From assembly GCA_902805995.1 (NCBI GenBank), contig CADCUU010000161.1:1-17086 (forward strand): DNA of 17,086 nt. The letters are read 5' to 3'. Under the pieces are notes generated by a model. That model was not told where the DNA came from, did no database searches, and saw only the letters and a program-made list of their open reading frames with translations. The stretch is from an uncultured Rubellimicrobium sp. Its GTDB lineage: Bacteria; Pseudomonadota; Alphaproteobacteria; Rhodobacterales; Rhodobacteraceae. Position 1 is the stretch's first letter. Each line of letters begins with the position of its first letter. Below, piece by piece: positions 1 to 10,972 of the stretch. The translations under genes and the position numbers were made by a program.

Positions 1-224
1 GACTCGACACCGTGACGCTGGTGAACATCGTCTCCGGCACGCGGGCTGTTCCGGAGTTCCTGGGTCCGGCCTGCCAGCCCGGGCCCATTGCCGAATCGCT
101 GCTGAACGTCTTGGCCGCGCCGGATGCGCAGCGCCATGCGATGCGGTTGACGATGGAGAGGCTGGGGCAGGGCGGAGAGCCGCCGGGTCTGCTTGCGGCA
201 AGGGCAATTCTGGCGCGGGCATAG
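1..224 (+). CDS. lpxB: Lipid-A-disaccharide synthase, C-terminal end (partial)
   Basis: Only the last 73 codons are inside the window; the frame is open to the left edge and ends at TAG 222-224. The visible tail reads LDTVTLVNIVSGTRAVPEF and continues with LGPACQPGPIA. It aligns by eye with the end of LpxB, where E. coli has NLLAGRELVKELLQEECEP followed by QKLA. LpxB is a family GT19 glycosyltransferase that joins UDP-2,3-diacylglucosamine and 2,3-diacylglucosamine-1-phosphate into the lipid A disaccharide at the inner face of the inner membrane. The internal GTG at 12 is not a real start, because homology continues upstream of it. The gene converges on mnmA, and its stop codon is the first base triplet of the inverted repeat at 222-302. 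The identification rests on a short tail, so it is good but not certain. Confidence 0.78.
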   Translation, partial: LDTVTLVNIVSGTRAVPEFLGPACQPGPIAESLLNVLAAPDAQRHAMRLTMERLGQGGEPPGLLAARAILARA

Positions 225-302
225 GGTGCGTGTTTGCGCGCACCGATATGTAAACTGGCGCGGACATGATCGGTCGCGCGGTGCGTGCAAGCACGCACCC
301 TA
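222..302. repeat. Nested inverted repeat spanning both stop codons of lpxB and mnmA; probable bidirectional terminator
   Basis: The arms at 222-245 and 279-302 are 24 nt each. They pair with one mismatch (233/291) and one G-T wobble (238/286), enclosing a 33-nt loop. The outer 11 bp (TAGGGTGCGTG against its exact complement) are perfect and include the lpxB TAG and the complement of the mnmA TAG. Each arm is also close to a palindrome by itself: the right arm is GGTGCGTGC-AA-GCACGCACC and the left arm is an imperfect version. The structure can therefore fold as one long hairpin or as two short ones. There is no clear T-tract. A terminator or mRNA 3'-end protector is inferred; a dispersed palindromic repeat is the alternative. 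Confidence 0.7.
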
Positions 303-1430
303 CGCCGCCCGTGCGATCCAGCCGCCGCCCAGCACCCGCGTCCCCTCCGGCGCGTAGAAGACGCAGGCCTGTCCGGGCGCGACGCCCTCTTCGGACGACA
401 GCAGCGTGACCTCGGCCCCGCCCGGGACGGGCCGCAGAAGCGCAGGCACGGGCTGACGGGTGGAGCGCACGCGGACCAGCACCTCGTGCTCTCCCTCCAG
501 CGGGCCGTCGCCGAGCCAGTTCACCTCGCGCAGAGAGATGGTCTTGGACAGCAGAAGCTCGCGCGGGCCGACGACGACCTGACGCTTGTCGGCGTCGAGC
601 CGGATCACGAACAGGGGCTCCTCCAGTCCGCCGATTCCGAGGCCCCGGCGCTGGCCGACCGTGTAGCGCAGCACGCCGTCGTGGCGGCCCAGGGTCCGGC
701 CCTCGTGGTCCACGATGTCGCCGGGCTCCGCCGCACCGGGGCGCAGCTTTTCGATGACCGAGGCGTAGTTGCCGTTCGGGACGAAGCAGATGTCCTGGCT
801 GTCGGGCTTGTCGGCCACGGGGAGGCCGTAGCGCGTCGCGAGCGCCCGCGTCTCGGCCTTGGAAGGCAGGCCGCCCAGCGGGAATCGCAGGTAGGACAGC
901 TGCTCCGGCGTGGTAGAAAAGAGGAAGTAGGACTGGTCGCGCGCGTGGTCGGCGGCGCGGTGAAGCTCCGGCCCGTCGGCGCCCATCTCGCGCCGGATGT
1001 AGTGGCCGGTGGCCATGCAGTCCGCGTCGAGGTCGCGGGCCACGTTCAGCAGGTCGCGGAACTTCACCCGCTCGTTGCAGCGGATGCAGGGCACGGGCGT
1101 CGCGCCGGCTAGGTAGGAATCGGCGAATTCGTCGATGACCGATTCGCGGAACAGGTTCTCGTAGTCGAGGACGTAGTGGGGGAAGCCCATCCGTTCCGCC
1201 ACGCGCCGCGCGTCGTGGATGTCGCGGCCCGCGCAGCAGGCGCCCTTGCGGGCCAGCGCCGCGCCATGGTCGTAAAGCTGAAGCGTGACGCCCACGACGT
1301 CGTAACCTTCTTCCGCCAGCATGGCGGCGACGACCGAACTGTCCACGCCGCCCGACATGGCGACGACGACGCGCGTGTCCTGGGGGGCCTTGGGCAGGCC
1401 AAGGGAGTTGAGCGCGGGATCGAGGGGCAT
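300..1430 (-). CDS. mnmA: tRNA-specific 2-thiouridylase MnmA
   Basis: The 376-aa product matches MnmA, which adds sulfur to C2 of the wobble uridine (U34) of tRNA-Lys, -Glu and -Gln through an adenylated intermediate. The N-terminal PP-loop ATPase motif SGGVDSS is at residues 26-32. The two catalytic cysteines are C118 in PCIRCN and C215 in DSQDICF. They are 97 residues apart, the same spacing as C102 and C199 in E. coli MnmA. TGHY (141-144) and the DQSYFLF segment (165-171) also fit. The tail carries the family's beta-barrel domain. The ATG at 1430 is preceded by a leader of about 35 nt downstream of a good promoter. Sulfur donors (a TusE-type relay or a cysteine desulfurase) are not in the window. 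The gene is intact with no unusual features. Confidence 0.97.
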   Translation of the reverse strand: MPLDPALNSLGLPKAPQDTRVVVAMSGGVDSSVVAAMLAEEGYDVVGVTLQLYDHGAALARKGACCAGRDIHDARRVAERMGFPHYVLDYENLFRESVIDEFADSYLAGATPVPCIRCNERVKFRDLLNVARDLDADCMATGHYIRREMGADGPELHRAADHARDQSYFLFSTTPEQLSYLRFPLGGLPSKAETRALATRYGLPVADKPDSQDICFVPNGNYASVIEKLRPGAAEPGDIVDHEGRTLGRHDGVLRYTVGQRRGLGIGGLEEPLFVIRLDADKRQVVVGPRELLLSKTISLREVNWLGDGPLEGEHEVLVRVRSTRQPVPALLRPVPGGAEVTLLSSEEGVAPGQACVFYAPEGTRVLGGGWIARAA

Positions 1431-1472
1431 GGGGAACCATCCTGGCGGGGTCCAGCCCCGAAAGTCGCAGGG

Positions 1473-1500
1473 AATATAGGAAAATGCTGCGCATTCGCAA
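1473..1500 (-). promoter_or_regulatory. Probable promoter of mnmA
   Basis: On the minus strand TTGCGA (1500-1495) is separated by 16 nt from TATATT (1478-1473). This is a fair match to the TTGACA/TATAAT housekeeping consensus. It would start transcription near 1466, about 36 nt before the mnmA ATG at 1430. The CTTG...CCTATATT arrangement also resembles what I recall of alphaproteobacterial RpoH promoters, so heat-shock control cannot be excluded. A short hairpin (CGGGG/CCCCG, 1446-1460) lies in the predicted leader. Confidence 0.5.
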
Positions 1501-1573
1501 GGGCGCGGTTCACCGTCTCTTAAGGCGGCTGCGGCACTGTCTGGCCAACGAGCATATCAGCCAGGGGTGAGAG

Positions 1574-1858
1574 ATGTTGCTTCGCAAGGTGGAAGGGCCG
1601 CGGTCGGTCACGTTGCGCGACGGGCGGGTCATGACGCGGGCGGACCTGCCCCCGCCGGATACCCGGCGCTGGGTCGCCTCCCGCAAGGCCGCCGTGGTGG
1701 AGGCGGTGGAGGCGGGCCTCATCTCCCGCGGGACGGCGCTGGAGACCTACAGCCTGAGCGAGGAGGAGTTCGCGAGTTGGGAGGCCGCGGTAGCCACGCA
1801 CGGGGTTGCGGCCCTCCGCGCGACATGGGTGCAGAAGTATCGGCAGCCGCAGGGCTGA
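1574..1858 (+). CDS. sciP: SciP-like CtrA inhibitor (DUF1153 family)
   Basis: This 94-aa protein carries the family hallmarks: TRADLPPPDTRRWV followed by a compact helical domain, then LSEEEFASWEAAV and a closing IQ/VQ-K-YR type segment (VQKYRQPQG). In Caulobacter, SciP (about the same length) binds the DNA-binding domain of CtrA and keeps it from recruiting RNA polymerase, so CtrA target genes stay off in early cell-cycle stages. Here it lies 85 nt upstream of ctrA in the same direction, which strongly supports the name. The ATG at 1574 follows a purine-rich AGGGGTGAGAG that can serve as the ribosome-binding site. Whether this lineage uses it as in Caulobacter is inferred; in Rhodobacterales CtrA mainly controls motility, gene-transfer-agent and similar genes. 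Confidence 0.88.
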   Translation: MLLRKVEGPRSVTLRDGRVMTRADLPPPDTRRWVASRKAAVVEAVEAGLISRGTALETYSLSEEEFASWEAAVATHGVAALRATWVQKYRQPQG

Positions 1859-1865
1859 AAATCCA

Positions 1866-1895
1866 GATTCTGCCGCGATGGTAACGCATGATTAA
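1866..1895 (+). promoter_or_regulatory. ctrA leader with GANTC site and CtrA-box-like motif
   Basis: GATTC at 1866-1870 is a GANTC site, the target of the CcrM methyltransferase. GTAA-N7-TTAAC at 1881-1896 matches the CtrA box TTAA-N7-TTAA in seven of eight fixed bases. The second half reads TTAACCAT, the preferred half-site form. Both sit within the 85-nt gap before ctrA, in a sequence where AT-rich tetramers are rare. In Caulobacter, CtrA autoregulation and CcrM methylation both act at the ctrA promoter, so the same layout is inferred here. No confident -35/-10 pair was assigned; TAAATAT at 1907-1913 could be part of a -10. Confidence 0.55.
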
Positions 1896-1943
1896 CCATT
1901 TGCCCGTAAATATGGGGAAAAGGCAGAACACCGGAGATCTGGG

Positions 1944-2660
1944 ATGCGCATCCTTCTTGTCGAAGACGATCCGACGACATCTCGCAGCATCGAGCTGATG
2001 CTGACTCACGCCAACCTCAACGTCTATGCGACGGACCTGGGGGAGGAAGGGATCGACCTCGCCAAGCTCTACGACTACGACCTCATCCTCCTGGACCTCA
2101 ACCTGCCAGACATGAACGGGCACGAGGTGCTGCGGCAGCTTCGTCAATCGCGCATCGACACGCCGATCCTGATCCTGTCCGGCGAGGACGGGACGGAGAG
2201 CAAGATCAAGGGCTTCGGCTTCGGCGCCGACGACTACCTGACCAAGCCCTTCCACCGCGAGGAGCTGGTCGCTCGCATCCATGCCATCATCCGGCGGTCC
2301 AAGGGTCATGCGCAGTCGGTCATCCGCACGGGCCGCATTTCCGTCAACCTCGACACCAAGACGGTGGATGTCGCGGGCGCGCCGCTGCACCTGACGGGCA
2401 AGGAGTACCAGATGCTGGAGCTTCTCTCGCTCCGGAAGGGGACGACGCTGACCAAGGAGATGTTCCTCAACCACCTCTACGGCGGCATGGACGAGCCCGA
2501 GCTGAAGATCATCGACGTCTTCATCTGCAAGCTGCGCAAGAAGCTCGCCCAGGCCACGGGCGGCGACAGCCCGATCGAGACGGTCTGGGGCCGGGGCTAT
2601 GTCCTGCGCGACCCCGAGCCCATTCCTCGCGATGTCGAACGGCTGGCCGTGGGGGCGTGA
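1944..2660 (+). CDS. ctrA: Cell-cycle response regulator CtrA
   Basis: The 238-aa protein has an N-terminal receiver domain (about 1-118) and a C-terminal OmpR-type winged-helix DNA-binding domain (about 128-230). The receiver shows the acidic pocket E7-D8-D9, the phosphoacceptor D51 in LLDLNLPD, S79 and K101 in LTKPF. The effector domain has [12 protein letters not shown] and [10 protein letters not shown] followed by VWGRGYVL, typical of CtrA. CtrA is phosphorylated through the CckA-ChpT relay and binds TTAA-N7-TTAA sites. The tail ends in VGA, slightly different from the double-alanine end that ClpXP recognises in Caulobacter CtrA. The start ATG at 1944 gives the exact family N-terminus MRILLVEDD. 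The upstream neighbour is sciP, and a CtrA-box-like site sits about 50 nt before the start, suggesting autoregulation. Confidence 0.97.
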   Translation: MRILLVEDDPTTSRSIELMLTHANLNVYATDLGEEGIDLAKLYDYDLILLDLNLPDMNGHEVLRQLRQSRIDTPILILSGEDGTESKIKGFGFGADDYLTKPFHREELVARIHAIIRRSKGHAQSVIRTGRISVNLDTKTVDVAGAPLHLTGKEYQMLELLSLRKGTTLTKEMFLNHLYGGMDEPELKIIDVFICKLRKKLAQATGGDSPIETVWGRGYVLRDPEPIPRDVERLAVGA

Positions 2661-7122
<4,462 letters not shown>

Positions 7123-7330
7123 GCCTTCTGGAGCAGGCTCTTCGTGGCGACCCGACGTCCTTGTCTATACGTATTATCGCAAGGCCCAATCTGCCTTGGC
7201 GATCAGGGCAGCCGTGCTGCCACGAAGCGGCAATTCACGTCCAACTCGCGGATGTTCACACAAAGTTCTTTACAAGACGTGAACGGCATGAGAACAAAGA
7301 GGCAACAGAGGAACACGACAGGAGGAGAGG
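7123..7330 (+). other. Structured stretch after recG: two adjacent hairpins and a third inverted repeat
   Basis: Hairpin 1 is 7176-7203: ATCGC-AAGGC pairs with GCCTT-G-GCGAT, a 10-bp stem with one bulged G and a 7-nt loop. Hairpin 2 is 7207-7221: GGCAGC-CGT-GCTGCC. A 7-bp inverted repeat TTCACGT/ACGTGAA pairs 7234-7240 with 7277-7283. An AT-rich island, TATACGTATTAT (7166-7177), contains a good -10 (TATTAT) but no suitable -35. None of the hairpins is followed by a T-run. The stretch may be the recG 3' end, the leader of the micro-ORF at 7331, or a small RNA; the sequence does not decide between these. Confidence 0.4.
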
Positions 7331-7450
7331 ATGGATATCGACGACGACACGATCCCCGGAATCGACTGGGAGATCCTTTCCGACGCGCTCGCGGGCATGG
7401 CCCTCGGCGTGCTGTTCCTGGCAGCTCTGGCCCTGCCGCATCTGATCTGA
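7331..7450 (+). CDS. Putative 39-aa single-span membrane micro-protein
   Basis: This ORF is too short for usual gene-finding cut-offs. It encodes an acidic head MDIDDDTIPGIDWEILSD, then a hydrophobic segment (about residues 19-36, ALAGMALGVLFLAALALP), and ends HLI. A perfect AGGAGG (7320-7325) lies 5 nt before the ATG, the best ribosome-binding site in the window. An intrinsic terminator follows about 100 nt downstream (7551-7586). The acidic, non-basic N-terminus before a single hydrophobic helix suggests a bitopic inner-membrane protein; by the positive-inside rule its orientation is unclear or N-out. I do not recognise the family and assign no function. The strong SD, charge layout and terminator make a real gene more likely than chance. 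Confidence 0.62.
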   Translation: MDIDDDTIPGIDWEILSDALAGMALGVLFLAALALPHLI

Positions 7451-7550
7451 ATCTGCCCGCGTTCCCGCGCCGGCGCCGCGGCCCTTCGGGGCTGGCCGAT
7501 CTGCCCTTCGGCCCAGCGGTTCCGGGTCCCGCGCGGGGATGCCCACCTTG

Positions 7551-7586
7551 CCGTCGCGAGCGTCAGAGGCTCGCGGCGGCATTTTT
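7551..7586 (+). terminator. Strong intrinsic terminator reading rightward, inside the 3' end of the NifU-like gene
   Basis: The stem CCGTCGCGAGC (7551-7561) pairs with GCTCGCGGCGG (7569-7579) over 11 bp with one G-T pair and a 7-nt loop. It is followed by CATTTTT, with the T-run at 7582-7586. This is a textbook Rho-independent terminator for plus-strand transcription, from the micro-ORF at 7331 and possibly recG. The loop holds the stop codon (7563-7565) of the opposing NifU-like gene, and the right arm and T-run encode that protein's last residues. Confidence 0.85.
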
Positions 7587-8027
7587 CTGTCCGACCTCGG
7601 CCTGATCGAGTGCCTCGACCGCCGCCTCGAAGGCCAGGAGGATGGAGCCGTGACGGTTCGTGTGGTCGCGCGCGGGAATGAGCACGGCGAACCCGTCCCA
7701 AGGGGCGGGCGGCGGCTCGGCCCCGTCGCGGAGCATCGCCCGGAGCGCATCGCGACCCTGGCGCACCTCCTCGGGCGTGCGGCCCAGGATGGCGGAGCCC
7801 AGGACCGACGCGGCGGCCTGCCCGAGCGCACAGGCGCGCACGTCTTGGGCGAAGGCGGCGATGCGTCCGTCTTCCAGCGACAGGTCCACGCCCACGGTGG
7901 AGCCGCAGAGCGGGGCGCGCTTCTTGGACGACCCTTGCGGCGCAGGCAGACGGCCCAGATGCGGGATGTCGGCGGCCAGAGCGAGAATCCGCGAGGAGTA
8001 GAGTTGGAGGAGGTCCTGATCCGACAT
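7563..8027 (-). CDS. NifU-like (IscU/SufU-type) iron-sulfur cluster scaffold protein
   Basis: The 154-aa product starts MSDQDLLQLYSSRILALAAD and carries PLCGSTV (C41) and ACALGQAAA (C66). These are the first two cluster-ligand cysteines of the NifU_N/IscU fold, 25 residues apart, close to the 26 of IscU. The third ligand position, after a histidine near the C-terminus (H126), is glycine (G127) instead of cysteine, as I recall for this alphaproteobacterial branch. It probably binds Fe-S clusters or zinc for cluster assembly, but a classical three-cysteine scaffold role is not certain. The reading frame continues upstream to 8297, but ATG 8027 gives the family start and has an AGGGA ribosome-binding site. 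It diverges from hisI with a 69-nt gap. Confidence 0.85.
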   Translation of the reverse strand: MSDQDLLQLYSSRILALAADIPHLGRLPAPQGSSKKRAPLCGSTVGVDLSLEDGRIAAFAQDVRACALGQAAASVLGSAILGRTPEEVRQGRDALRAMLRDGAEPPPAPWDGFAVLIPARDHTNRHGSILLAFEAAVEALDQAEVGQKNAAASL

Positions 8028-8053
8028 GGCTTTCCCTGCGGTGGCGCCGGCCC

Positions 8054-8082
8054 TATGTAGGCGCGCCCACACGGCTTGCCAA
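8054..8082 (-). promoter_or_regulatory. Possible promoter of the NifU-like gene
   Basis: On the minus strand TTGGCA (8082-8077) is followed after 17 nt by TACATA (8059-8054). The -35 matches TTGACA in five of six bases; the -10 is weak. Transcription would start near 8047, leaving a leader of about 20 nt with an AGGGA before the ATG at 8027. The -10 overlaps the region that would drive hisI in the other direction, so the two promoters may compete. Confidence 0.4.
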
Positions 8083-8096
8083 AGGACATTTCGGTG

Positions 8097-8459
8097 ATGC
8101 CCTTCGACCCTTCGACGCTGACCTTCAACGAGGCCGGGCTTTTGCCCGCGGTTGCGCAGGACGCGGCCACGGGCGAGGTGCTCATGCTGGCCTGGATGAA
8201 CGCCGAAGCGGTCCGGCGCACGCTGGAGACGGGGCGCGTCACCTACTGGTCCCGGTCGCGGCAGAGCTTCTGGGTCAAGGGCGAGACCAGCGGGCACGTG
8301 CAGGACCTAGTGGAGATGCGGGTGGACTGCGACGGGGATGCGCTGCTCATCAAGGTACGGCAGACGGGGCCGGCCTGCCACACGGGCGCGCGGAGTTGCT
8401 TCTTCACCAAGGTCCACGGTGGGGAGATGGTCGCGGACGAGGCGGCGGGCAGGCGCTGA
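8097..8459 (+). CDS. hisI: Phosphoribosyl-AMP cyclohydrolase HisI
   Basis: The 120-aa enzyme opens the adenine ring of phosphoribosyl-AMP, the third step of histidine biosynthesis, as a cytoplasmic metal-dependent dimer. It shows [30 protein letters not shown] and the metal site D77-C78-D79-G80-D81, plus the zinc cysteines C94 (PACHT) and C101 (SCFF). It is a stand-alone HisI with no fused HisE (phosphoribosyl-ATP pyrophosphatase) domain, as usual in alphaproteobacteria. The frame opens at TTG 8076, but ATG 8097 yields the expected N-terminus [10 protein letters not shown], and AAGGA at 8082-8086 is a suitable ribosome-binding site. GTG 8094 is the alternative. No other his genes are adjacent. 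Confidence 0.95.
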   Translation: MPFDPSTLTFNEAGLLPAVAQDAATGEVLMLAWMNAEAVRRTLETGRVTYWSRSRQSFWVKGETSGHVQDLVEMRVDCDGDALLIKVRQTGPACHTGARSCFFTKVHGGEMVADEAAGRR

Positions 8460-8461
8460 TC

Positions 8462-8508
8462 GGACAGCCCTTGCGGCATCGCGCAGAAGGGCGGGGGTTC
8501 GCCTGTCC
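8462..8508. terminator. Probable bidirectional terminator between hisI and gluQ
   Basis: The inner stem is GCCCTTGCG (8467-8475) with CGC-AG-AAGGGC (8482-8492), 9 bp with a 2-nt bulge and a GCATCG loop. An outer repeat, GGACAG (8462-8467) with CTGTCC (8503-8508), runs into the gluQ stop codon (8508-8510). The two cannot be fully formed at once, because they share base 8467. There is no T-run, so Rho-independent function is uncertain. Confidence 0.5.
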
Positions 8509-9401
8509 TAGAGACCCACCATTCGGCGAATGTCCTGGGGCGTCGCGCCTTCGTCGCGGTAGCGGCGGATGGCTTTGGCGTCCTCGCGCTTGGCGAGGCG
8601 GCGGCCGGTGTCGTCCCGGATCAGGCGGTGGTGGTGGTAGACGGGCGTGGGCAGGCCGAGGAGCCGTTGCAGCACGACGTGGATTTTGGTAGCCTCGAAC
8701 AGATCCTGGCCGCGGACGACATGGGTGACGAATTGCGCCGCGTCGTCGAGGACGACGGAAAGGTGGTAGGAGGTGCCCATGCCGCGACGGGCAAGGACGA
8801 CATCGCCGACGTTGCGGACGAGGTCGGACTCCGGGACACAGATCAGGCCTTTTTCTCCATTCGGTCCGGCCCCAGTTTCTCGGAACGACAAATAGGCTGG
8901 CTCGGTGACGGGACGTTCCGCCGTGACCTGGGTTGTGAGGCCCATGTTGAGGCGCAGGGCGGCGTCGGGGAAGCGCCGGGGATAGAGGCCGCCCATCGAG
9001 CGGTTCCCTTCGCAGGTCCCGGGATAGACGACGCCGTCGGGGCCGACGAGGGGTGCTCCCTCCTGCGGGGCGCTGGCCGCCGCGAGGATGTCGGCGCGCG
9101 AACAGGTGCACTCGAACACGGCATCGTCCCACCAGAGGCCGTTGAGGACGGACGAATAGACCTCGGCTCTTTCCGACTGCCGCATGACCGGCTCGGGCCA
9201 CCAGAGGCCCAGCCACTCCAGATCCTCGTAGATCTGCCGCTCCCACTCGGGCTTAGACCTCTGCCGGTCGATGTCCTCGATCCGCAGGAGCCATTCGCCG
9301 CCTTCTCGCATTGCCATGTCGAAGCCGAGCAGGGCCGAATAGGCGTGGCCCAGATGCAAGGGCCCGGTGGGCGACGGGGCGAAGCGGGCGCGGAAGGTCA
9401 C
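8508..9401 (-). CDS. gluQ: Glutamyl-Q tRNA(Asp) synthetase
   Basis: This 297-aa protein resembles the catalytic half of glutamyl-tRNA synthetase without an anticodon-binding domain. GluQ-RS activates glutamate and attaches it to queuosine at position 34 of tRNA-Asp. It has FAPSPTGPLHLGHA with the HLGH class I signature (16-19), RIEDIDRQR, a zinc site C98-x-C100 with Y126-x3-C130, and LAKR (269-272) in place of KMSKS. The frame stays open upstream to 9506 inside trmFO, but GTG 9401 matches the family start (M/V-TFRARFAPSP) and lies 10 nt after the trmFO stop. No good Shine-Dalgarno precedes it, so translation probably depends on ribosomes finishing trmFO. Confidence 0.93.
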   Translation of the reverse strand: MTFRARFAPSPTGPLHLGHAYSALLGFDMAMREGGEWLLRIEDIDRQRSKPEWERQIYEDLEWLGLWWPEPVMRQSERAEVYSSVLNGLWWDDAVFECTCSRADILAAASAPQEGAPLVGPDGVVYPGTCEGNRSMGGLYPRRFPDAALRLNMGLTTQVTAERPVTEPAYLSFRETGAGPNGEKGLICVPESDLVRNVGDVVLARRGMGTSYHLSVVLDDAAQFVTHVVRGQDLFEATKIHVVLQRLLGLPTPVYHHHRLIRDDTGRRLAKREDAKAIRRYRDEGATPQDIRRMVGL

Positions 9402-9411
9402 TCGCGCTACG

Positions 9412-10770
9412 TCACTCGGCGGCTTGGGCCTGCGGCTGGCCGAGCCAGGCGAGCCAGTCGGCCTTGGCCCGGTCGGTGTAGCCCTTGTAGCGGTCGGTGC
9501 GGCCACGACGGCCCGACCGCGCCTCGGGCAGTGGGGGGAAAAGGCCGAAGTTCACGTTCATGGGCTGGAACGTCTTGGCGTCGGCGCCGCCTGTGATGTG
9601 GTGGACCAGGGCGCCCATCGCCGTGGTCATCGGCACCTGCGGGATCGCGTCGCCCCTTGCCTCGGCCGCGGCGAGCCGGCCCGCCAGCATTCCCATGGCG
9701 GCGGATTCGACGTAGCCCTCCACGCCCGTGATCTGCCCGGCGAAGCGGAGGTTGGGCCGGAACTTCAGCCGCATCTGCGAGTCAAGGAGCGTGGGCGAGT
9801 TGATGAAGGTGTTGCGGTGGATGCCGCCGAGGCGGGCGAAGCTCGCGTTCTCCAAGCCCGGGATCATCCGGAATACGGTGGTTTGCGCGCCGTACTTCAT
9901 CTTGGTCTGGAAGCCTACGATGTTGTAGAGCGTCCCCAGCGCGTTGTCGCGGCGGAGCTGGACGACGGCATAGGGTTTCACGTCGGGCGCGTGGGAGTTG
10001 GTCAGGCCCACGGGCTTCATGGGCCCGAAGCGCAGCGTCTCGCGCCCGCGTTCAGCCATGACCTCCACGGGGAGGCAGCCGTCGAAATAGCCCGCCGTCT
10101 CGCCTTCGTGGAACTTCGCCTTGTCGGCGGCGAGCATGGCGTCGATGAAAGCCTCGTACTGCTCCCTCGTCATGGGGCAGTTGATGTAGGCGGTGCGCTC
10201 TTCCTCGGTCTCGCCCTTGTCGTAGCGGGACTGGCGCCAGGCCACGTCCATGTCGATCGTGTCGGCGTGGACGATGGGGGCGATGGCGTCGAAGAAGGCG
10301 AGTTGATCCGCCCCGGTCGTCCGCCGGATGGATTCGGCCAGCGCGCCCGAGGTCAGGGGACCGGTGGCGACGATCCAGCGCCCGGTCTCGGGCAGTTCGG
10401 AGATTTCACCATCCTCGACGGTGATGAGGGGGTTCGCACGGATGGCGCGGGTCACGTCGCCGGAGAAGGCGTCGCGGTCCACGGCGAGCGCGCCGCCCGC
10501 GGGGAGCCGGTGGCGGGCTGCCATCTCCATCACGAGGGAGCCCGCAGCGCGCATCTCCCAGTGGAGGAGGCCCACGGCGTTCCGCTCGTCGTCGTCGGAG
10601 CGGAAGGAGTTGGAGCAGACCATCTCCGCGAGGTCGCCCGTCCGGTGCGCGAAGGTGCCGGTCTGGGGGCGCATTTCATGGATGACGGCGGGAAGGCCGG
10701 CGCGGGCGATGGCCCAGGCGGCTTCGACGCCCGCCATGCCGCCACCGATGATATGGATGGGATCGCTCAT
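9412..10770 (-). CDS. trmFO: Folate/FAD-dependent tRNA (uracil-5-)-methyltransferase TrmFO
   Basis: The 452-aa flavoprotein makes m5U54 in the T-loop of tRNA, taking the carbon from 5,10-methylenetetrahydrofolate rather than SAM. The N-terminal FAD-binding GGGMAG (9-14) follows MSDPIHII. C52 in [11 protein letters not shown] and C232 in FDGCLPVE correspond to the two functionally important cysteines of the Bacillus enzyme (C53 and C226). [10 protein letters not shown] and the [16 protein letters not shown] tail also match. It is followed on the same strand by gluQ with a 9-10 nt gap, giving a tRNA-modification pair. No SD-like purine run precedes ATG 10770, and a -10-like TATGTC ends 6 nt before it, so the mRNA may be leaderless. 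Confidence 0.96.
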   Translation of the reverse strand: MSDPIHIIGGGMAGVEAAWAIARAGLPAVIHEMRPQTGTFAHRTGDLAEMVCSNSFRSDDDERNAVGLLHWEMRAAGSLVMEMAARHRLPAGGALAVDRDAFSGDVTRAIRANPLITVEDGEISELPETGRWIVATGPLTSGALAESIRRTTGADQLAFFDAIAPIVHADTIDMDVAWRQSRYDKGETEEERTAYINCPMTREQYEAFIDAMLAADKAKFHEGETAGYFDGCLPVEVMAERGRETLRFGPMKPVGLTNSHAPDVKPYAVVQLRRDNALGTLYNIVGFQTKMKYGAQTTVFRMIPGLENASFARLGGIHRNTFINSPTLLDSQMRLKFRPNLRFAGQITGVEGYVESAAMGMLAGRLAAAEARGDAIPQVPMTTAMGALVHHITGGADAKTFQPMNVNFGLFPPLPEARSGRRGRTDRYKGYTDRAKADWLAWLGQPQAQAAE

Positions 10771-10776
10771 GCGCGG

Positions 10777-10805
10777 GACATAGGCGCAGGAGCGGCGGAA
10801 TGGAA
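10777..10805 (-). promoter_or_regulatory. Weak promoter candidate for trmFO, placing +1 at the start codon
   Basis: On the minus strand TTCCAT (10805-10800), a 17-nt spacer and TATGTC (10782-10777) precede the ATG at 10770. The -10 is acceptable and the -35 is poor. Six bases separate the -10 from the A of the start codon, where transcription would begin. Confidence 0.25.
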
Positions 10806-10919
10806 GGCGTGCGTAGGTGTGGGAGGGGCGCGCTGCCGTCGGGGGCTTACGGTGGTGAAGCGCCCAAGACGTGCGTTAGCGCATCATCCTGTTGATCGTT
10901 CCCGCAAAAGGAGAACCTG

Positions 10920-10949
10920 CGTGGCCCCCGCTCATCGCAGAGGGCCACG
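10920..10949 (-). terminator. Probable terminator after the beta-barrel gene
   Basis: CGTGGCCC (10920-10927) pairs perfectly with GGGCCACG (10942-10949) around a 14-nt loop. It lies 23 nt beyond the stop codon of the minus-strand gene at 10973. In that direction a UUUU run (complement of 10906-10909) appears about 10 nt past the stem, further than ideal. Confidence 0.5.
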
Positions 10950-10972
10950 GATCGCCGCACGGCTGGGGCGAT

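Noticed and set aside
7144..7605. 153-aa and 123-aa frames crossing the recG-nifU gap
   Set aside because: They have no SD, run through hairpins and the terminator, and overlap the better-supported micro-ORF at 7331 in another frame.
8028..8297. N-terminal extension of the NifU-like protein
   Set aside because: It would overlap hisI and adds unrelated residues before the family start MSDQDLLQLY; ATG 8027 has a ribosome-binding site.
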